Notes under the pieces: generated by a model
Database searches by the model: none
What the model saw: the letters and a program-made list of their open reading frames with translations, nothing else
What the model was told of the DNA's origin: nothing
NCBI GenBank assembly: GCA_000434615.1
Contig: FR880808.1
Location: 1-20,570, forward strand
Direction: 5' to 3'
Length of the DNA stretch: 20,570 bases
From: Clostridium sp. CAG:510
GTDB lineage: Bacteria; Bacillota; Clostridia; Lachnospirales; Lachnospiraceae
In this document: positions 1-7,998 of the stretch, piece after piece
How the letters are laid out: every line of letters starts with the position of its first letter
Numbering within the stretch: the first letter of the stretch is position 1
Position numbers and translations under genes: made by a program

Positions 1-5
1 CACGA

Positions 6-36
6 AAAAAAGAGACCTTTGAAGGGTCTCTTTTTT
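6..36. terminator. Bidirectional intrinsic terminator
   Basis: Six A bases and GAGACC (6-17) pair with GGTCTC and six T bases (25-36) around a short loop, giving a 12-bp stem flanked by A and T runs on opposite sides. It therefore works as a terminator on either strand. It lies just past the stop of the leftward MATE gene and probably also ends a gene outside the window on the left. Confidence 0.85.
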
Positions 37-84
37 ATTGCTCTGATGTGGAGTTTATTTACGGAAAAACGGGTAACGGCATCT

Positions 85-1425
85 TTAAGCAGTTTCCTTG
101 TCCTGCTGCTTTAAGATCGGATTGCGCACCATGTTCACGATTAAGGGGATTACCATGATGAACCAGACAATAGGTTCTGCCACGATAATGCCCATGTAAC
201 CGATGGCGGGGGCAAGCAGGAAGGAGATGGCAACTTTACCGATTAACTCCAAGGAGCTGGAGAAAACGGGTGTTTTATTGTCACCGAAGCCCTGCATGCT
301 GTTACGGAACAGACAGATAATGGCGGTGACAAAATAGAAGGAAGTGTTTACCTTCAGGTAGAGGGATGCCGTGGAAAGGATGACCTCGTTGTCGGAAGCC
401 GTTATCATATGGACAAGAGGCCCGGAAAGCGTGTAAGCGACCAGAGCCACACCGGCACACCAGATAAAGGTCAGAAGCAGGGTGTCACGCAGTCCGGTCT
501 TGATACGGCTGTATTTGCCGGCGCCTAAATTCTGACCGCAGAAGGTTGCCAGAGTGGTGCCCAGTACGGAGAAGGGCAGCATGAAAATGTTGGTAGCCTT
601 ACGGGCGGCGGTATGCGCCACAATGATATCCTGATTGAAGGTATTGATGGTTATCTGCAAGGCAAGGGTGCCTAAGTTTACGAAGGCAACCATGAAGCCC
701 ATGGAAGAACCGGTGGCAATCAGTTTTTTGTAAATGATTTTGTCAAAACGGAAATCTTCACGGCGGAGGGAAAGCTCCGGGTAACGGACTTTCATATAGA
801 AGAAACAGAGTACGGCGGAAACAGCCTGGGCTATGACGGTTGCCAGGGCGGCGCCTGCCACACCCATATTTCCGTATTTAATTAAGGTATAATCCAGCAC
901 TACATTCAGTACAGCTGCCAGAATTAAGAACAGAAGCGGGGTAAAGGTATCGCCGAGAGCACGCAGGATAGCGGCGCATACATTGTAGAGGGTAGCAGCC
1001 AGTAAACCTGCCAGTACGATGCCGATGTAAGCCTTGGACTCTGCCATGAGAAAATCGGCTACATTTAAGGCACCTAAAATCCGGGGCAGGAAAAGCAGGC
1101 AGCCGGCACTGATGAGAACGGAAAGTACTATGCCGGACAGAATGGTTCCGCCGATGGCTTTTTTCATGTTGTCCCTGTCACCGGAGCCAAAGTAGGTGGC
1201 AATGATAATGGCGCAGCCGTTGGTAAAGCCGTTCAGAAGGCCAATCAGAAAGTCGCTTAACGTAGTGGTGGCGCCGACGGCAGCCAGTGAGGTTTCCCCC
1301 AGAATGGCGCCGACAATGCGGGTGTCTGCCAGACTGTAAAACAGCTGGAATAATTGTCCGATAAAAAGGGGAATGGCAAATAATAAAATGATTTTAATGG
1401 GCTTACCTGTTGTCAGGTCTTTCAT
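85..1425 (-). CDS. MATE family efflux transporter
   Basis: This is a multidrug and toxin extrusion (MATE) family membrane protein of 446 residues, the usual length. Such proteins export cationic or other small molecules in exchange for Na+ or H+; the substrate here cannot be told. The protein is hydrophobic throughout, with about 12 membrane segments in two similar halves. Family features include an N-terminal helix with IPLFIGQLFQLFYSLADT, GxGDxxxM-like loops after helix 2 (GSGDRDNMKKAIG), and LRALGDTFTP and FGDNKTP at equivalent places in each half. The start ATG at 1425 is preceded by an AGGCAGGGA ribosome site. It stands alone, divergent from tRNA-Leu, with a shared hairpin terminator downstream. 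The upstream gap holds a small palindrome that could be its operator. Family confidence is high; a specific name such as norM or dinF is not justified. Confidence 0.93.
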   Translation of the reverse strand: MKDLTTGKPIKIILLFAIPLFIGQLFQLFYSLADTRIVGAILGETSLAAVGATTTLSDFLIGLLNGFTNGCAIIIATYFGSGDRDNMKKAIGGTILSGIVLSVLISAGCLLFLPRILGALNVADFLMAESKAYIGIVLAGLLAATLYNVCAAILRALGDTFTPLLFLILAAVLNVVLDYTLIKYGNMGVAGAALATVIAQAVSAVLCFFYMKVRYPELSLRREDFRFDKIIYKKLIATGSSMGFMVAFVNLGTLALQITINTFNQDIIVAHTAARKATNIFMLPFSVLGTTLATFCGQNLGAGKYSRIKTGLRDTLLLTFIWCAGVALVAYTLSGPLVHMITASDNEVILSTASLYLKVNTSFYFVTAIICLFRNSMQGFGDNKTPVFSSSLELIGKVAISFLLAPAIGYMGIIVAEPIVWFIMVIPLIVNMVRNPILKQQDKETA

Positions 1426-1460
1426 GGGGAGTCCCTGCCTTTCTGTAGATTTTGTAAAGC

Positions 1461-1490
1461 AGATTATTTCTAATCTATAAGTCTATAAGT
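1461..1490. promoter_or_regulatory. Operator-like palindrome and tandem repeat
   Basis: AGATTA-TTTC-TAATCT (1461-1476) is a perfect inverted repeat with 6-bp arms. Its last two bases begin a tandem pair of CTATAAGT (1475-1482 and 1483-1490). The site lies 36-65 bp upstream of the leftward MATE start, where that gene's promoter should be. A repressor site is an inference; no regulator gene is beside it. Confidence 0.3.
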
Positions 1491-1546
1491 AAAACAGCAT
1501 TATTATGGGACAGAAAGCGAAAAAAAGCAAGAGCAATATTTGGATA

Positions 1547-1576
1547 TTGACAAATCTTATGTCCTCTGCGTATACT
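1547..1576 (+). promoter_or_regulatory. Promoter of tRNA-Leu
   Basis: TTGACA (1547-1552) and TATACT (1571-1576) are separated by 18 bp. Transcription should begin near 1583, about 13 nt before the mature tRNA 5' end at 1596. This matches a sigma-A housekeeping promoter and explains expression of the single tRNA gene. Confidence 0.8.
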
Positions 1577-1595
1577 AATTAGGTATGTTTGATAT

Positions 1596-1675
1596 GCGGA
1601 TATGGTGGAATTGGCAGACACGATAGATTTAGGTTCTATTCCGAGAGGGTGCAGGTTCAAGTCCTGTTATCCGCA
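1596..1675 (+). tRNA. tRNA-Leu (anticodon UAG)
   Basis: The acceptor stem GCGGATA (1596-1602) pairs with TATCCGC (1668-1674), followed by discriminator A. The anticodon stem ATAGA/TCTAT encloses the loop TTTAGGT, giving anticodon TAG, which reads CUN leucine codons. The D-arm contains TGGCAGAC and the T-loop is TTCAAGT. An extra variable arm is present, as expected for a class II tRNA. CCA is not encoded. The gene has its own promoter and terminator and is the only tRNA in this unit. Confidence 0.95.
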
Positions 1676-1683
1676 TGAAAAAG

Positions 1684-1722
1684 AGCGCGTGAAAAGAAAA
1701 ATTGTCTTTCACGCGCTTTTCT
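1684..1722 (+). terminator. Terminator of tRNA-Leu
   Basis: AGCGCGTGAAA (1684-1694) pairs perfectly with TTTCACGCGCT (1707-1717) over 11 bp with a 12-nt loop, followed by a short T run. It ends the tRNA-Leu transcript and lies 29 bp before the next start codon. Any yfhO-operon promoter must therefore overlap it, or the operon depends on read-through. A weak candidate, TTGTCT-17-CAAAAT (1702-1730), overlaps the hairpin. Confidence 0.75.
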
Positions 1723-1750
1723 GGCAAAATGCAGAAAGGGGAAGAGGATT

Positions 1751-4375
1751 ATGAAACAAAGGAAAATATTGAAAAAAGAAAATACCGTGTATTTCCTGTC
1801 CCTTGGTCTGCCCATTCTGCTGCTTCTGGGCATTTTTATATACCGTGGAATTTATCCTTTCGGGGAAAACAGCTTCATGTATTCCGATATGTATCACCAG
1901 TATGTGCCTTTTCTGACGGAGTTCTGGGAAAAGCTGCACAGCGGGGAAAGCTTAGCCTATACCTTCCGTATTGGACTGGGGACCAATTTTACCGCTGTTT
2001 ATGCGTATTATCTGGCAAGCCCGGTGTACTGGCTCTGCTATTTTGTACCCAAAGCCTTTCTGATGGATTACATGACCTATTTCATTGTCTTAAAAATCGG
2101 TCTGTGCGGTTTTACCATGTCCTATTATCTGTCGAAGCATTTTGACACAAAGGACATCCGCATCACTTATTTTGCCATATTTTACGCTATGTCCGGTTAT
2201 GTGGCGGCATACAACTGGAACCACATGTGGCTGGATTGTCTGTTGCTTGCTCCCATTGTGATTTTGGGGCTGGAAGAACTGGTGCGGAGCCATCGCTGCC
2301 GGCGTTATATTCTGAGTCTTACCGCCTGCATCTTTACGAATTATTACCTGTCTATTATTCTCTGCGTATTTTTAGTACTCTATTTTCTGATGGAGCTTTT
2401 CACCAACGGTCTGAAATTTAAGGATAAATGCAAATCAGTGCTTCATTTTACCGTAAGCTCACTTTTGGCGGGAGCCATGGCGGGGGTGCTTTTAGTGCCG
2501 CTTTTCTTTGCCATGCAGACCACAGGCTTTCATGACTTTTCTTTTCCAAAAAAAATCGAGGTCTATTTTGACGGCCTTTCCATGATAGCAAGGCATGTGC
2601 CCATGCTGCAGCCGGAGAGAGGCCTGGACCACTGGCCCAATATTTACTGCGGGGTATGTGTGTTTCTTTTGGTGCCAATGTATATCTGGCACAAAAAAAT
2701 AAGCCCGAAAAAGAAAATCGGGTACATTATCCTGCTTACTGTATTCTTGTTGAGTTATTCGGTCAATCTGCTGAACTATATCTGGCACGGATTTAATTAT
2801 CCCAATTCCCTGCCGGCAAGACAGTCCTTTTTGTATATTCTGGTGATACTTACCATGTGCTGTGAGGCAGTGCTTAAGCAGAAGGAAAACGGCAGATGGC
2901 AGACGGCTGCCGGTACTCTGACGGGGCTTGTCCTGCTGGCGGCATGCGGCATTTTTGTGACAACGGACGGGTTGACCGTGGAAGTCATGGCATCGGCATG
3001 GATATTTTTAGCCGGATATCTGCTTTTAAGTATTGTTTTTGCTATATTCTATCAGAAAAAAGGCTGGAAAAAGATTGCAAACTGGGCTATACTGCTTTTG
3101 GTCTGTACCGAAGCGGTACTGAACATGGCATACACCAGTGTGGAGCCTGTCGGACGTAATTATTACCTGGGCAGGCAGAGGGAATACGAGAGTATTGTTG
3201 CCATGATAGAGGAGACAGACCCGGGACAAAGCTTTTACCGGATGGACAATCTGGACCAGATGACGAAAAACGATGGCGCCCTGTCAGGATTTTCCTCCCT
3301 GTCCGTTTTTTCTTCCACCACCAACAGCCATATCCGGTGGATTTATGATAAACTGGGAATGGGCGGCAGCAAGGTTACTTACCATTACAAAGGAGCAACG
3401 CCTTTTGCGGAAAGTATTCTGGGATTGCGGTATCTTCTGATGGATGTGGAGGAGCCGGACACGTTTCTTTATACGAAGATAGGAGAAACAGAGGATTTTT
3501 ACGTCTATAGGCAGAACTATTCGCTCGGTCCGGGATTTTTCCTGACGGAGAAGGAGTTTGACAGATGGAATACCATTCTGACAGAGAGCAACAGCAGCGC
3601 CTTTGCCATTCAGAATGCCCTCGTAAGAGAGCTGGGAGTGGAGCAGTCCCTGTTTAAGGTCGTTGATAAGGAAATTACGGAGCAGAAGGAAGACTCCTTT
3701 ACGGTTGACGTACAGGAAGACGGATATCTGTACGCCCTTGTTTACACAGAGCCTGAGGGCAAGATTTTCCTTTCTTCTAAGGGGGAAGAAAGGGAGCTAC
3801 AGAAGGTCAGTGACGAATATCTGCTTCGGTTGGGGTATTTTGAGAAAGGGGACAGTTTTACCGTCCGCTCCGAGGACACCGCCCTCTCTGAGGACACCGC
3901 CCTCAAGGAGGACACCGCCCTCAAAGAGGACACCGCCCTCAAAGAGGGCGGGAAAAAAATCTGGATACGGCCGTACCGTATGCAGAAGGAAGTCTTTGAA
4001 GATGTCATGGATATTCTTTCCGCACGGAAATTTACCGTGGAAAGTCGGACTGCGGATACTATAAGCGGCAGTGTTACGGCAGAGGAAAACGGTTACATCT
4101 GCTTCAGTATTCCGGCAGAACAGGGATTTCAGGTATGGGTTGACGGAGAAAAGACAGATTACGCACTGCTTGCGGACGGGCTTATGGCGGTACCGTTGAC
4201 CGGGGACACCGGGGATAACGGTGACATGCAGGATGTTAGAAACATCCATGAGATACGTCTTGTATATAAAGCACCCGGATTAAAAGCGGGACTTTGCCTC
4301 AGCGCAGCGGGCGTTTTACTGTATATACTTATTTATGGAAGAAATTCCGCAAAAAAGAAGGGAAAAGAGAAATGA
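1751..4375 (+). CDS. YfhO-family polytopic membrane protein
   Basis: This 874-residue protein belongs to the YfhO family. In Bacillus subtilis, YfhO is linked to glycosylation of lipoteichoic acid; the family resembles GT-C type membrane glycosyltransferases. The N-terminal 470 residues or so are rich in membrane helices. Conserved-looking motifs are the acidic SDMYHQY (45-51) after helix 1 and FRIGLGTNFTAVYAYYLASP. Residues about 480-845 form a large, probably extracellular soluble part, and a single C-terminal helix ends in basic residues. The start ATG follows AGAAAGGGGAAGAGGA. Four tandem copies of a six-residue unit ending EDTAL occupy residues 707-732. The stop overlaps the phosphofructokinase start (ATGA), so it heads the glucan operon. 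Transfer of glucosyl groups to an envelope polymer is inferred from the family and context. Confidence 0.88.
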   Translation: MKQRKILKKENTVYFLSLGLPILLLLGIFIYRGIYPFGENSFMYSDMYHQYVPFLTEFWEKLHSGESLAYTFRIGLGTNFTAVYAYYLASPVYWLCYFVPKAFLMDYMTYFIVLKIGLCGFTMSYYLSKHFDTKDIRITYFAIFYAMSGYVAAYNWNHMWLDCLLLAPIVILGLEELVRSHRCRRYILSLTACIFTNYYLSIILCVFLVLYFLMELFTNGLKFKDKCKSVLHFTVSSLLAGAMAGVLLVPLFFAMQTTGFHDFSFPKKIEVYFDGLSMIARHVPMLQPERGLDHWPNIYCGVCVFLLVPMYIWHKKISPKKKIGYIILLTVFLLSYSVNLLNYIWHGFNYPNSLPARQSFLYILVILTMCCEAVLKQKENGRWQTAAGTLTGLVLLAACGIFVTTDGLTVEVMASAWIFLAGYLLLSIVFAIFYQKKGWKKIANWAILLLVCTEAVLNMAYTSVEPVGRNYYLGRQREYESIVAMIEETDPGQSFYRMDNLDQMTKNDGALSGFSSLSVFSSTTNSHIRWIYDKLGMGGSKVTYHYKGATPFAESILGLRYLLMDVEEPDTFLYTKIGETEDFYVYRQNYSLGPGFFLTEKEFDRWNTILTESNSSAFAIQNALVRELGVEQSLFKVVDKEITEQKEDSFTVDVQEDGYLYALVYTEPEGKIFLSSKGEERELQKVSDEYLLRLGYFEKGDSFTVRSEDTALSEDTALKEDTALKEDTALKEGGKKIWIRPYRMQKEVFEDVMDILSARKFTVESRTADTISGSVTAEENGYICFSIPAEQGFQVWVDGEKTDYALLADGLMAVPLTGDTGDNGDMQDVRNIHEIRLVYKAPGLKAGLCLSAAGVLLYILIYGRNSAKKKGKEK
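3869..3951 (+). repeat. Tandem 18-bp coding repeat with terminal hairpin
   Basis: Four consecutive 18-bp units (3869-3886, 3887-3904, 3905-3922, 3923-3940) plus six bases of a fifth each encode S/K-E-D-T-A-L inside the extracellular part of the YfhO-family protein. The units differ only at the first codon (TCC, TCT, AAG, AAA). CCGCCCTC (3933-3940), AAA and GAGGGCGG (3944-3951) make a perfect 8-bp hairpin at the right edge. Near-identity points to recent in-frame expansion. Confidence 0.9.
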
Positions 4376-5604
4376 CAGGAAACATTATTATCGGGCAGTC
4401 AGGTGGACCTACAGCCGTAATCAATTCATCGGCAGCGGGAGTTTACAAGGCGGCCAAGGCAGCAGGCGTTAAAAAAGTATACGGTATGATTTACGGTATA
4501 CAGGGATTCATGGAAGACAAGATACTGGATATGGACGAGTACCTTTCCGACGATGAAGGCATTGAGCTTTTAAAAAGGACGCCTGCCGCATTCTTGGGCT
4601 CCTGTCGTTACAAAATGCCGCCCCTTACGGGTAATGAAGAGATTTACGAAAAAGTATTTGAGAGAATGGAACAGCATGATATCGAGTGCCTATTTTATAT
4701 AGGAGGAAACGATTCCATGGATACCGTGAAAATGCTTTCCGATTATGCGTCCATGCATGGCAGGAAGCAGCGTTTTATCGGTGTTCCCAAGACCATTGAC
4801 AATGACCTTCCCATTACCGACCATTGCCCCGGCTATGGTTCCGCAGCAAAATACATTGCCACTTCCTTAAAGGAGATCATCCGCGACAATGCGGTTTACG
4901 GGGATTACCGCACATCTATTTTAGTAGCGGAAATCATGGGCAGAAATGCCGGCTGGCTGACAGCGGCTTCCGCACTGGCAAAGGACAGCTCCTGCGAAGG
5001 CGTGGATGCCATTTATCTGCCGGAGGTGGACTTTGACATTGATGCTTTCCTGGAAAAAGTAAAAGAACTGGCGTCGAAAAAGAAATCCATTGTCATTGCG
5101 GTTTCCGAGGGTATTCATCTGGCAGACGGCAGGTTTATCTGTGAAATCGACAGCCACGGCAATGACAGAGTGGATGTGTTCGGACACAAACAGCTTTCCG
5201 GCTGCGGCGTGTATCTGGCGGGACTTATCCAGAGCAGACTGGGTTACAAGGCAAGAGCGGTGGAGCTTTCCACCCTGCAGAGAGCCGCTTCCCACATGGC
5301 ATCCCTGACCGACATCAACGAAGCCTTCATGGCGGGAGAAGCTGCATTTGCGGCATGCGAACAGGGACTTAGCGGCAAGATGATCATTTTCACCAGACCG
5401 AAAGGTGAAGAATATAGCTGCGGCACGGATATTTCCGATATTCATGCCATTGCCAACATCGAAAAGGATGTGCCGAAGGAATGGATTGGAGCGGACGGCT
5501 GCAGCATCACGGAGGAGTATCTGGTATATGCAAGACCGCTTATCATGGGAGAGCTGTTCCCCATTTACGAAAACGGCTTACCCAAGCATCTGATACGGAA
5601 ATAG
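4372..5604 (+). CDS. pfp: 6-phosphofructokinase, probably PPi-dependent
   Basis: It phosphorylates fructose 6-phosphate to fructose 1,6-bisphosphate in glycolysis. The 410-residue protein has the phosphofructokinase glycine-rich start (GQSGGPTAVIN, 8-18), GGNDS (111-115), the catalytic PKTIDNDL with K140 and D143, and the sugar-phosphate motif MGRNAGW (189-195). An aspartate at 114 where ATP enzymes have glycine, and a lysine at 140 where they also have glycine, are the accepted signature of PPi use, so pyrophosphate is the predicted donor; this is an inference until assayed. A longer reading frame from 4294 exists, but ATG 4372 overlaps the preceding stop as ATGA, has an AGAAGGGAAAAGAG site, and begins exactly at the family N terminus. 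It is followed 66 bp later by glgP, fitting flux from glucan to glycolysis. Confidence 0.9.
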   Translation: MTGNIIIGQSGGPTAVINSSAAGVYKAAKAAGVKKVYGMIYGIQGFMEDKILDMDEYLSDDEGIELLKRTPAAFLGSCRYKMPPLTGNEEIYEKVFERMEQHDIECLFYIGGNDSMDTVKMLSDYASMHGRKQRFIGVPKTIDNDLPITDHCPGYGSAAKYIATSLKEIIRDNAVYGDYRTSILVAEIMGRNAGWLTAASALAKDSSCEGVDAIYLPEVDFDIDAFLEKVKELASKKKSIVIAVSEGIHLADGRFICEIDSHGNDRVDVFGHKQLSGCGVYLAGLIQSRLGYKARAVELSTLQRAASHMASLTDINEAFMAGEAAFAACEQGLSGKMIIFTRPKGEEYSCGTDISDIHAIANIEKDVPKEWIGADGCSITEEYLVYARPLIMGELFPIYENGLPKHLIRK

Positions 5605-5670
5605 GAATAGAATCTGATACGCGGCAGGAAGCTGCCATAGATAAAATGAGGGAAAACGGAGGATATTTTC

Positions 5671-7941
5671 ATGGATTTACGGGAAAAATGGAATGCACTG
5701 ACACAGAAGTCTTACGGCAAAGACCTTGCCGGCTGTACCGAAAAGGAACTGTATTACAGCTTACTTGATTTAACCAAGGATGAAATTGCGGAAAAACCGC
5801 TTATTTCCGGCGACAAAAAGGTTTACTACATTTCTGCCGAATTTTTAATTGGAAAGCTTCTGTCCAACAACCTGATCAACCTGGGCATCTACGCGGATGT
5901 GAAAAAGATTGTGGAGTCCGTCGGCAAATCCATGGCAGAGGTGGAAGAAGTGGAACCGGAACCTTCTTTGGGTAATGGGGGCTTAGGACGTCTGGCTGCC
6001 TGCTTTATGGATTCCATTGCCACACTGGGACTTCCCGGCGCCGGTATCGGCTTAAATTACCACTTCGGTCTTTTCAGGCAGGTATTTACCAACAAGCTGC
6101 AGGATGCCAAGAAGAACGACTGGATTGAAAAGGATTCCTGGCTGCGCAAAACGGATGTGACCTTTGATGTGGAATTTGGCGATTATACCGTAAAATCCAG
6201 GATGTACGACATTGATGTGCTGGGATATGAAAACGGTGTCAACAAGCTGCATCTGTTTGACTTAGAGACCGTGGATGAAAAGCTGGTAAAGAAGGGCATT
6301 GATTTTGACAAAGAGGATATTGAAAAGAACCTGACTCTGTTCTTATACCCGGATGACTCTGACGAAGCAGGCAACCTGCTGCGTATTTACCAGCAGTATT
6401 TCATGGTGTCCAACGGCGCCCGCCTTATCATTAAGGAAATGAAGGAAAACGGTTACGACCTTCACAAGCTGTACGAGCATGCGGTAATCCAGATTAACGA
6501 TACCCATCCGACCATGGTTATCCCCGAGCTTATCCGTATTCTTTTGATGGAAGAGGATTTCACCATGTCCGAAGCCATCGATGTGGTAAGCAAAACCTGC
6601 GCTTACACGAACCATACCATTCTGGCGGAAGCACTGGAAAAATGGCCTCTTAAATATTTACAAAAGGTAGTTCCCGCCCTCGTTCCCATTATTAAGGAAT
6701 TAAACAGGAGAGTGGCGCTGAAGTATAAAGACGAAAAGGTGCAGATTATCGACAAAGACGGCCGTGTACACATGGCGCATATCGATATCCACTACGGATT
6801 TTCCGTAAACGGCGTGGCTGCCATTCACACCGAAATCTTAAAGGAAACCGAGCTGCATCATTTCTACGAGATTTACCCGGAGAAATTCAACAACAAGACC
6901 AACGGCATCACCTTCAGAAGATGGCTGCTTTCCTGCAATGAGGAGCTGACAAATCTCATTTCCGATACTATCGGGGACGGCTTTAAGAAGAATGCGGATG
7001 AACTGGAAAAACTGCTTGCGCAGGAAAACAACGAAGCATTCCTGGACTCTTTGGAGCAGATTAAGAAGCAGAAGAAAGCAGAACTGGCTGCTTACATCAA
7101 AGAAAAAGAAGGCATTACCGTCAATCCCGACTCGGTATTCGACATTCAGGTCAAGAGGCTGCATGAGTACAAACGTCAGCAGATGAATGCACTTTATATT
7201 ATACATAAGTACCTGGAAATCAAGTCCGGCAAGCTGCCCGTGCGTCCCATTACCTGTATTTTCGGTGCAAAGGCGGCGCCTGCTTACATCATTGCCAAGG
7301 ATATTATTCATCTCATTCTGGTAATGCAGGACATTATTGCAAAGGACCCGGATGTAAGCCCCTACCTGCAGGTGGTTATGGTAGAAAACTATAACGTAAC
7401 CTATGCGGAGAAGCTCATTCCCGCCTGCGATATTTCTGAGCAGATTTCTTTGGCATCCAAGGAAGCCAGCGGTACCGGCAACATGAAGTTTATGTTAAAC
7501 GGTGCGGTAACGCTCGGTACCTCCGACGGCGCCAACGTGGAAATCAATGAGCTGGTAGGCGACGACAACATTTATGTATTCGGCGCCAAGTCCGATGAGG
7601 TCATTGCCCATTACGAAAAGGCGGACTACAAGTCCAGGGACTACTACGACAAGAGCCCGGTTATCAAGGAAGCCGTAGATTTCATTGTCAGCAAGAAAGC
7701 ACTTAAGACCGGACACAAGGAAAATCTGCAGAGACTGTATAAAGAACTGCTGAACAAGGACTGGTTCATGACTTTACTGGATTTAGAGGATTACATTGCC
7801 ACCAAGGATAAGATGCTGGCAGACTTTGAAGACAGGGACAAGTGGAAGAAGATGATGCTGCACAATATCGCAAAAGCAGGATTTTTCTCCTCCGACAGAA
7901 CCATTGCCGAATACAACAGAGATATCTGGAAATTAAAATAA
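5671..7941 (+). CDS. glgP: Glycogen/alpha-glucan phosphorylase
   Basis: This cytoplasmic GT35 enzyme releases glucose 1-phosphate from the non-reducing ends of glycogen or maltodextrin using phosphate and pyridoxal phosphate (PLP). The PLP motif EASGTGNMKFMLNG is intact, with the Schiff-base lysine at K606. The substrate-site region GNGGLGRLAACFMDS and the QINDTHPTM stretch are typical. At 756 residues it is somewhat shorter than the 800-840 of enterobacterial or vertebrate enzymes but matches the compact clostridial form, with both ends and motifs present, so it does not look truncated. GGAGGA (5658-5663) lies 7 bp before the ATG. It sits between pfp and malQ, the standard partners for glucan breakdown. 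Whether glycogen or maltodextrin is preferred cannot be told. Confidence 0.95.
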   Translation: MDLREKWNALTQKSYGKDLAGCTEKELYYSLLDLTKDEIAEKPLISGDKKVYYISAEFLIGKLLSNNLINLGIYADVKKIVESVGKSMAEVEEVEPEPSLGNGGLGRLAACFMDSIATLGLPGAGIGLNYHFGLFRQVFTNKLQDAKKNDWIEKDSWLRKTDVTFDVEFGDYTVKSRMYDIDVLGYENGVNKLHLFDLETVDEKLVKKGIDFDKEDIEKNLTLFLYPDDSDEAGNLLRIYQQYFMVSNGARLIIKEMKENGYDLHKLYEHAVIQINDTHPTMVIPELIRILLMEEDFTMSEAIDVVSKTCAYTNHTILAEALEKWPLKYLQKVVPALVPIIKELNRRVALKYKDEKVQIIDKDGRVHMAHIDIHYGFSVNGVAAIHTEILKETELHHFYEIYPEKFNNKTNGITFRRWLLSCNEELTNLISDTIGDGFKKNADELEKLLAQENNEAFLDSLEQIKKQKKAELAAYIKEKEGITVNPDSVFDIQVKRLHEYKRQQMNALYIIHKYLEIKSGKLPVRPITCIFGAKAAPAYIIAKDIIHLILVMQDIIAKDPDVSPYLQVVMVENYNVTYAEKLIPACDISEQISLASKEASGTGNMKFMLNGAVTLGTSDGANVEINELVGDDNIYVFGAKSDEVIAHYEKADYKSRDYYDKSPVIKEAVDFIVSKKALKTGHKENLQRLYKELLNKDWFMTLLDLEDYIATKDKMLADFEDRDKWKKMMLHNIAKAGFFSSDRTIAEYNRDIWKLK

Positions 7942-7947
7942 GAAAAA

Positions 7948-7961
7948 GCAGCTTCGGCTGC
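7948..7961 (+). other. UUCG-tetraloop hairpin between glgP and malQ
   Basis: GCAGC-TTCG-GCTGC makes a 5-bp stem closed by a C(UUCG)G tetraloop, an exceptionally stable RNA loop, six bases after the glgP stop. There is no T run, so it is not a terminator. It may protect the 3' end of the glgP message or set different levels for glgP and malQ; that role is inferred. Confidence 0.5.
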
Positions 7962-7998
7962 GGCGGATGCCAAAGATGCGGCAGGAAAGGAAAGCCCT

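Noticed and set aside
1475..1660. 61-residue minus-strand ORF
   Set aside because: It runs antisense through tRNA-Leu and its promoter and has no family resemblance.
1702..1730. Promoter TTGTCT-17-CAAAAT for the YfhO operon
   Set aside because: The match is weak and it overlaps the tRNA-Leu terminator; kept only as a possibility in that entry.
3869..3946. CRISPR-like array
   Set aside because: The units are directly adjacent with no spacers and are in frame inside a gene.
3742..4249. Minus-strand ORFs across the 18-bp repeat, with repetitive proteins
   Set aside because: They are mirror frames of the YfhO-family repeat, with no ribosome site or promoter.
4294..4371. Earlier phosphofructokinase start at 4294
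   Set aside because: It lies inside the last coding part of the YfhO-family gene; ATG 4372 starts at the family N terminus and has a ribosome site.
5588..5621. Direct repeat ATCTGATACG at the end of pfp
   Set aside because: Only 10 bp and two copies; chance or a minor duplication, with no supporting context.
5623..5636. Small hairpin GGCAG-GAAG-CTGCC between pfp and glgP
   Set aside because: A five-bp stem with no T run; too weak to call a terminator or regulatory element.
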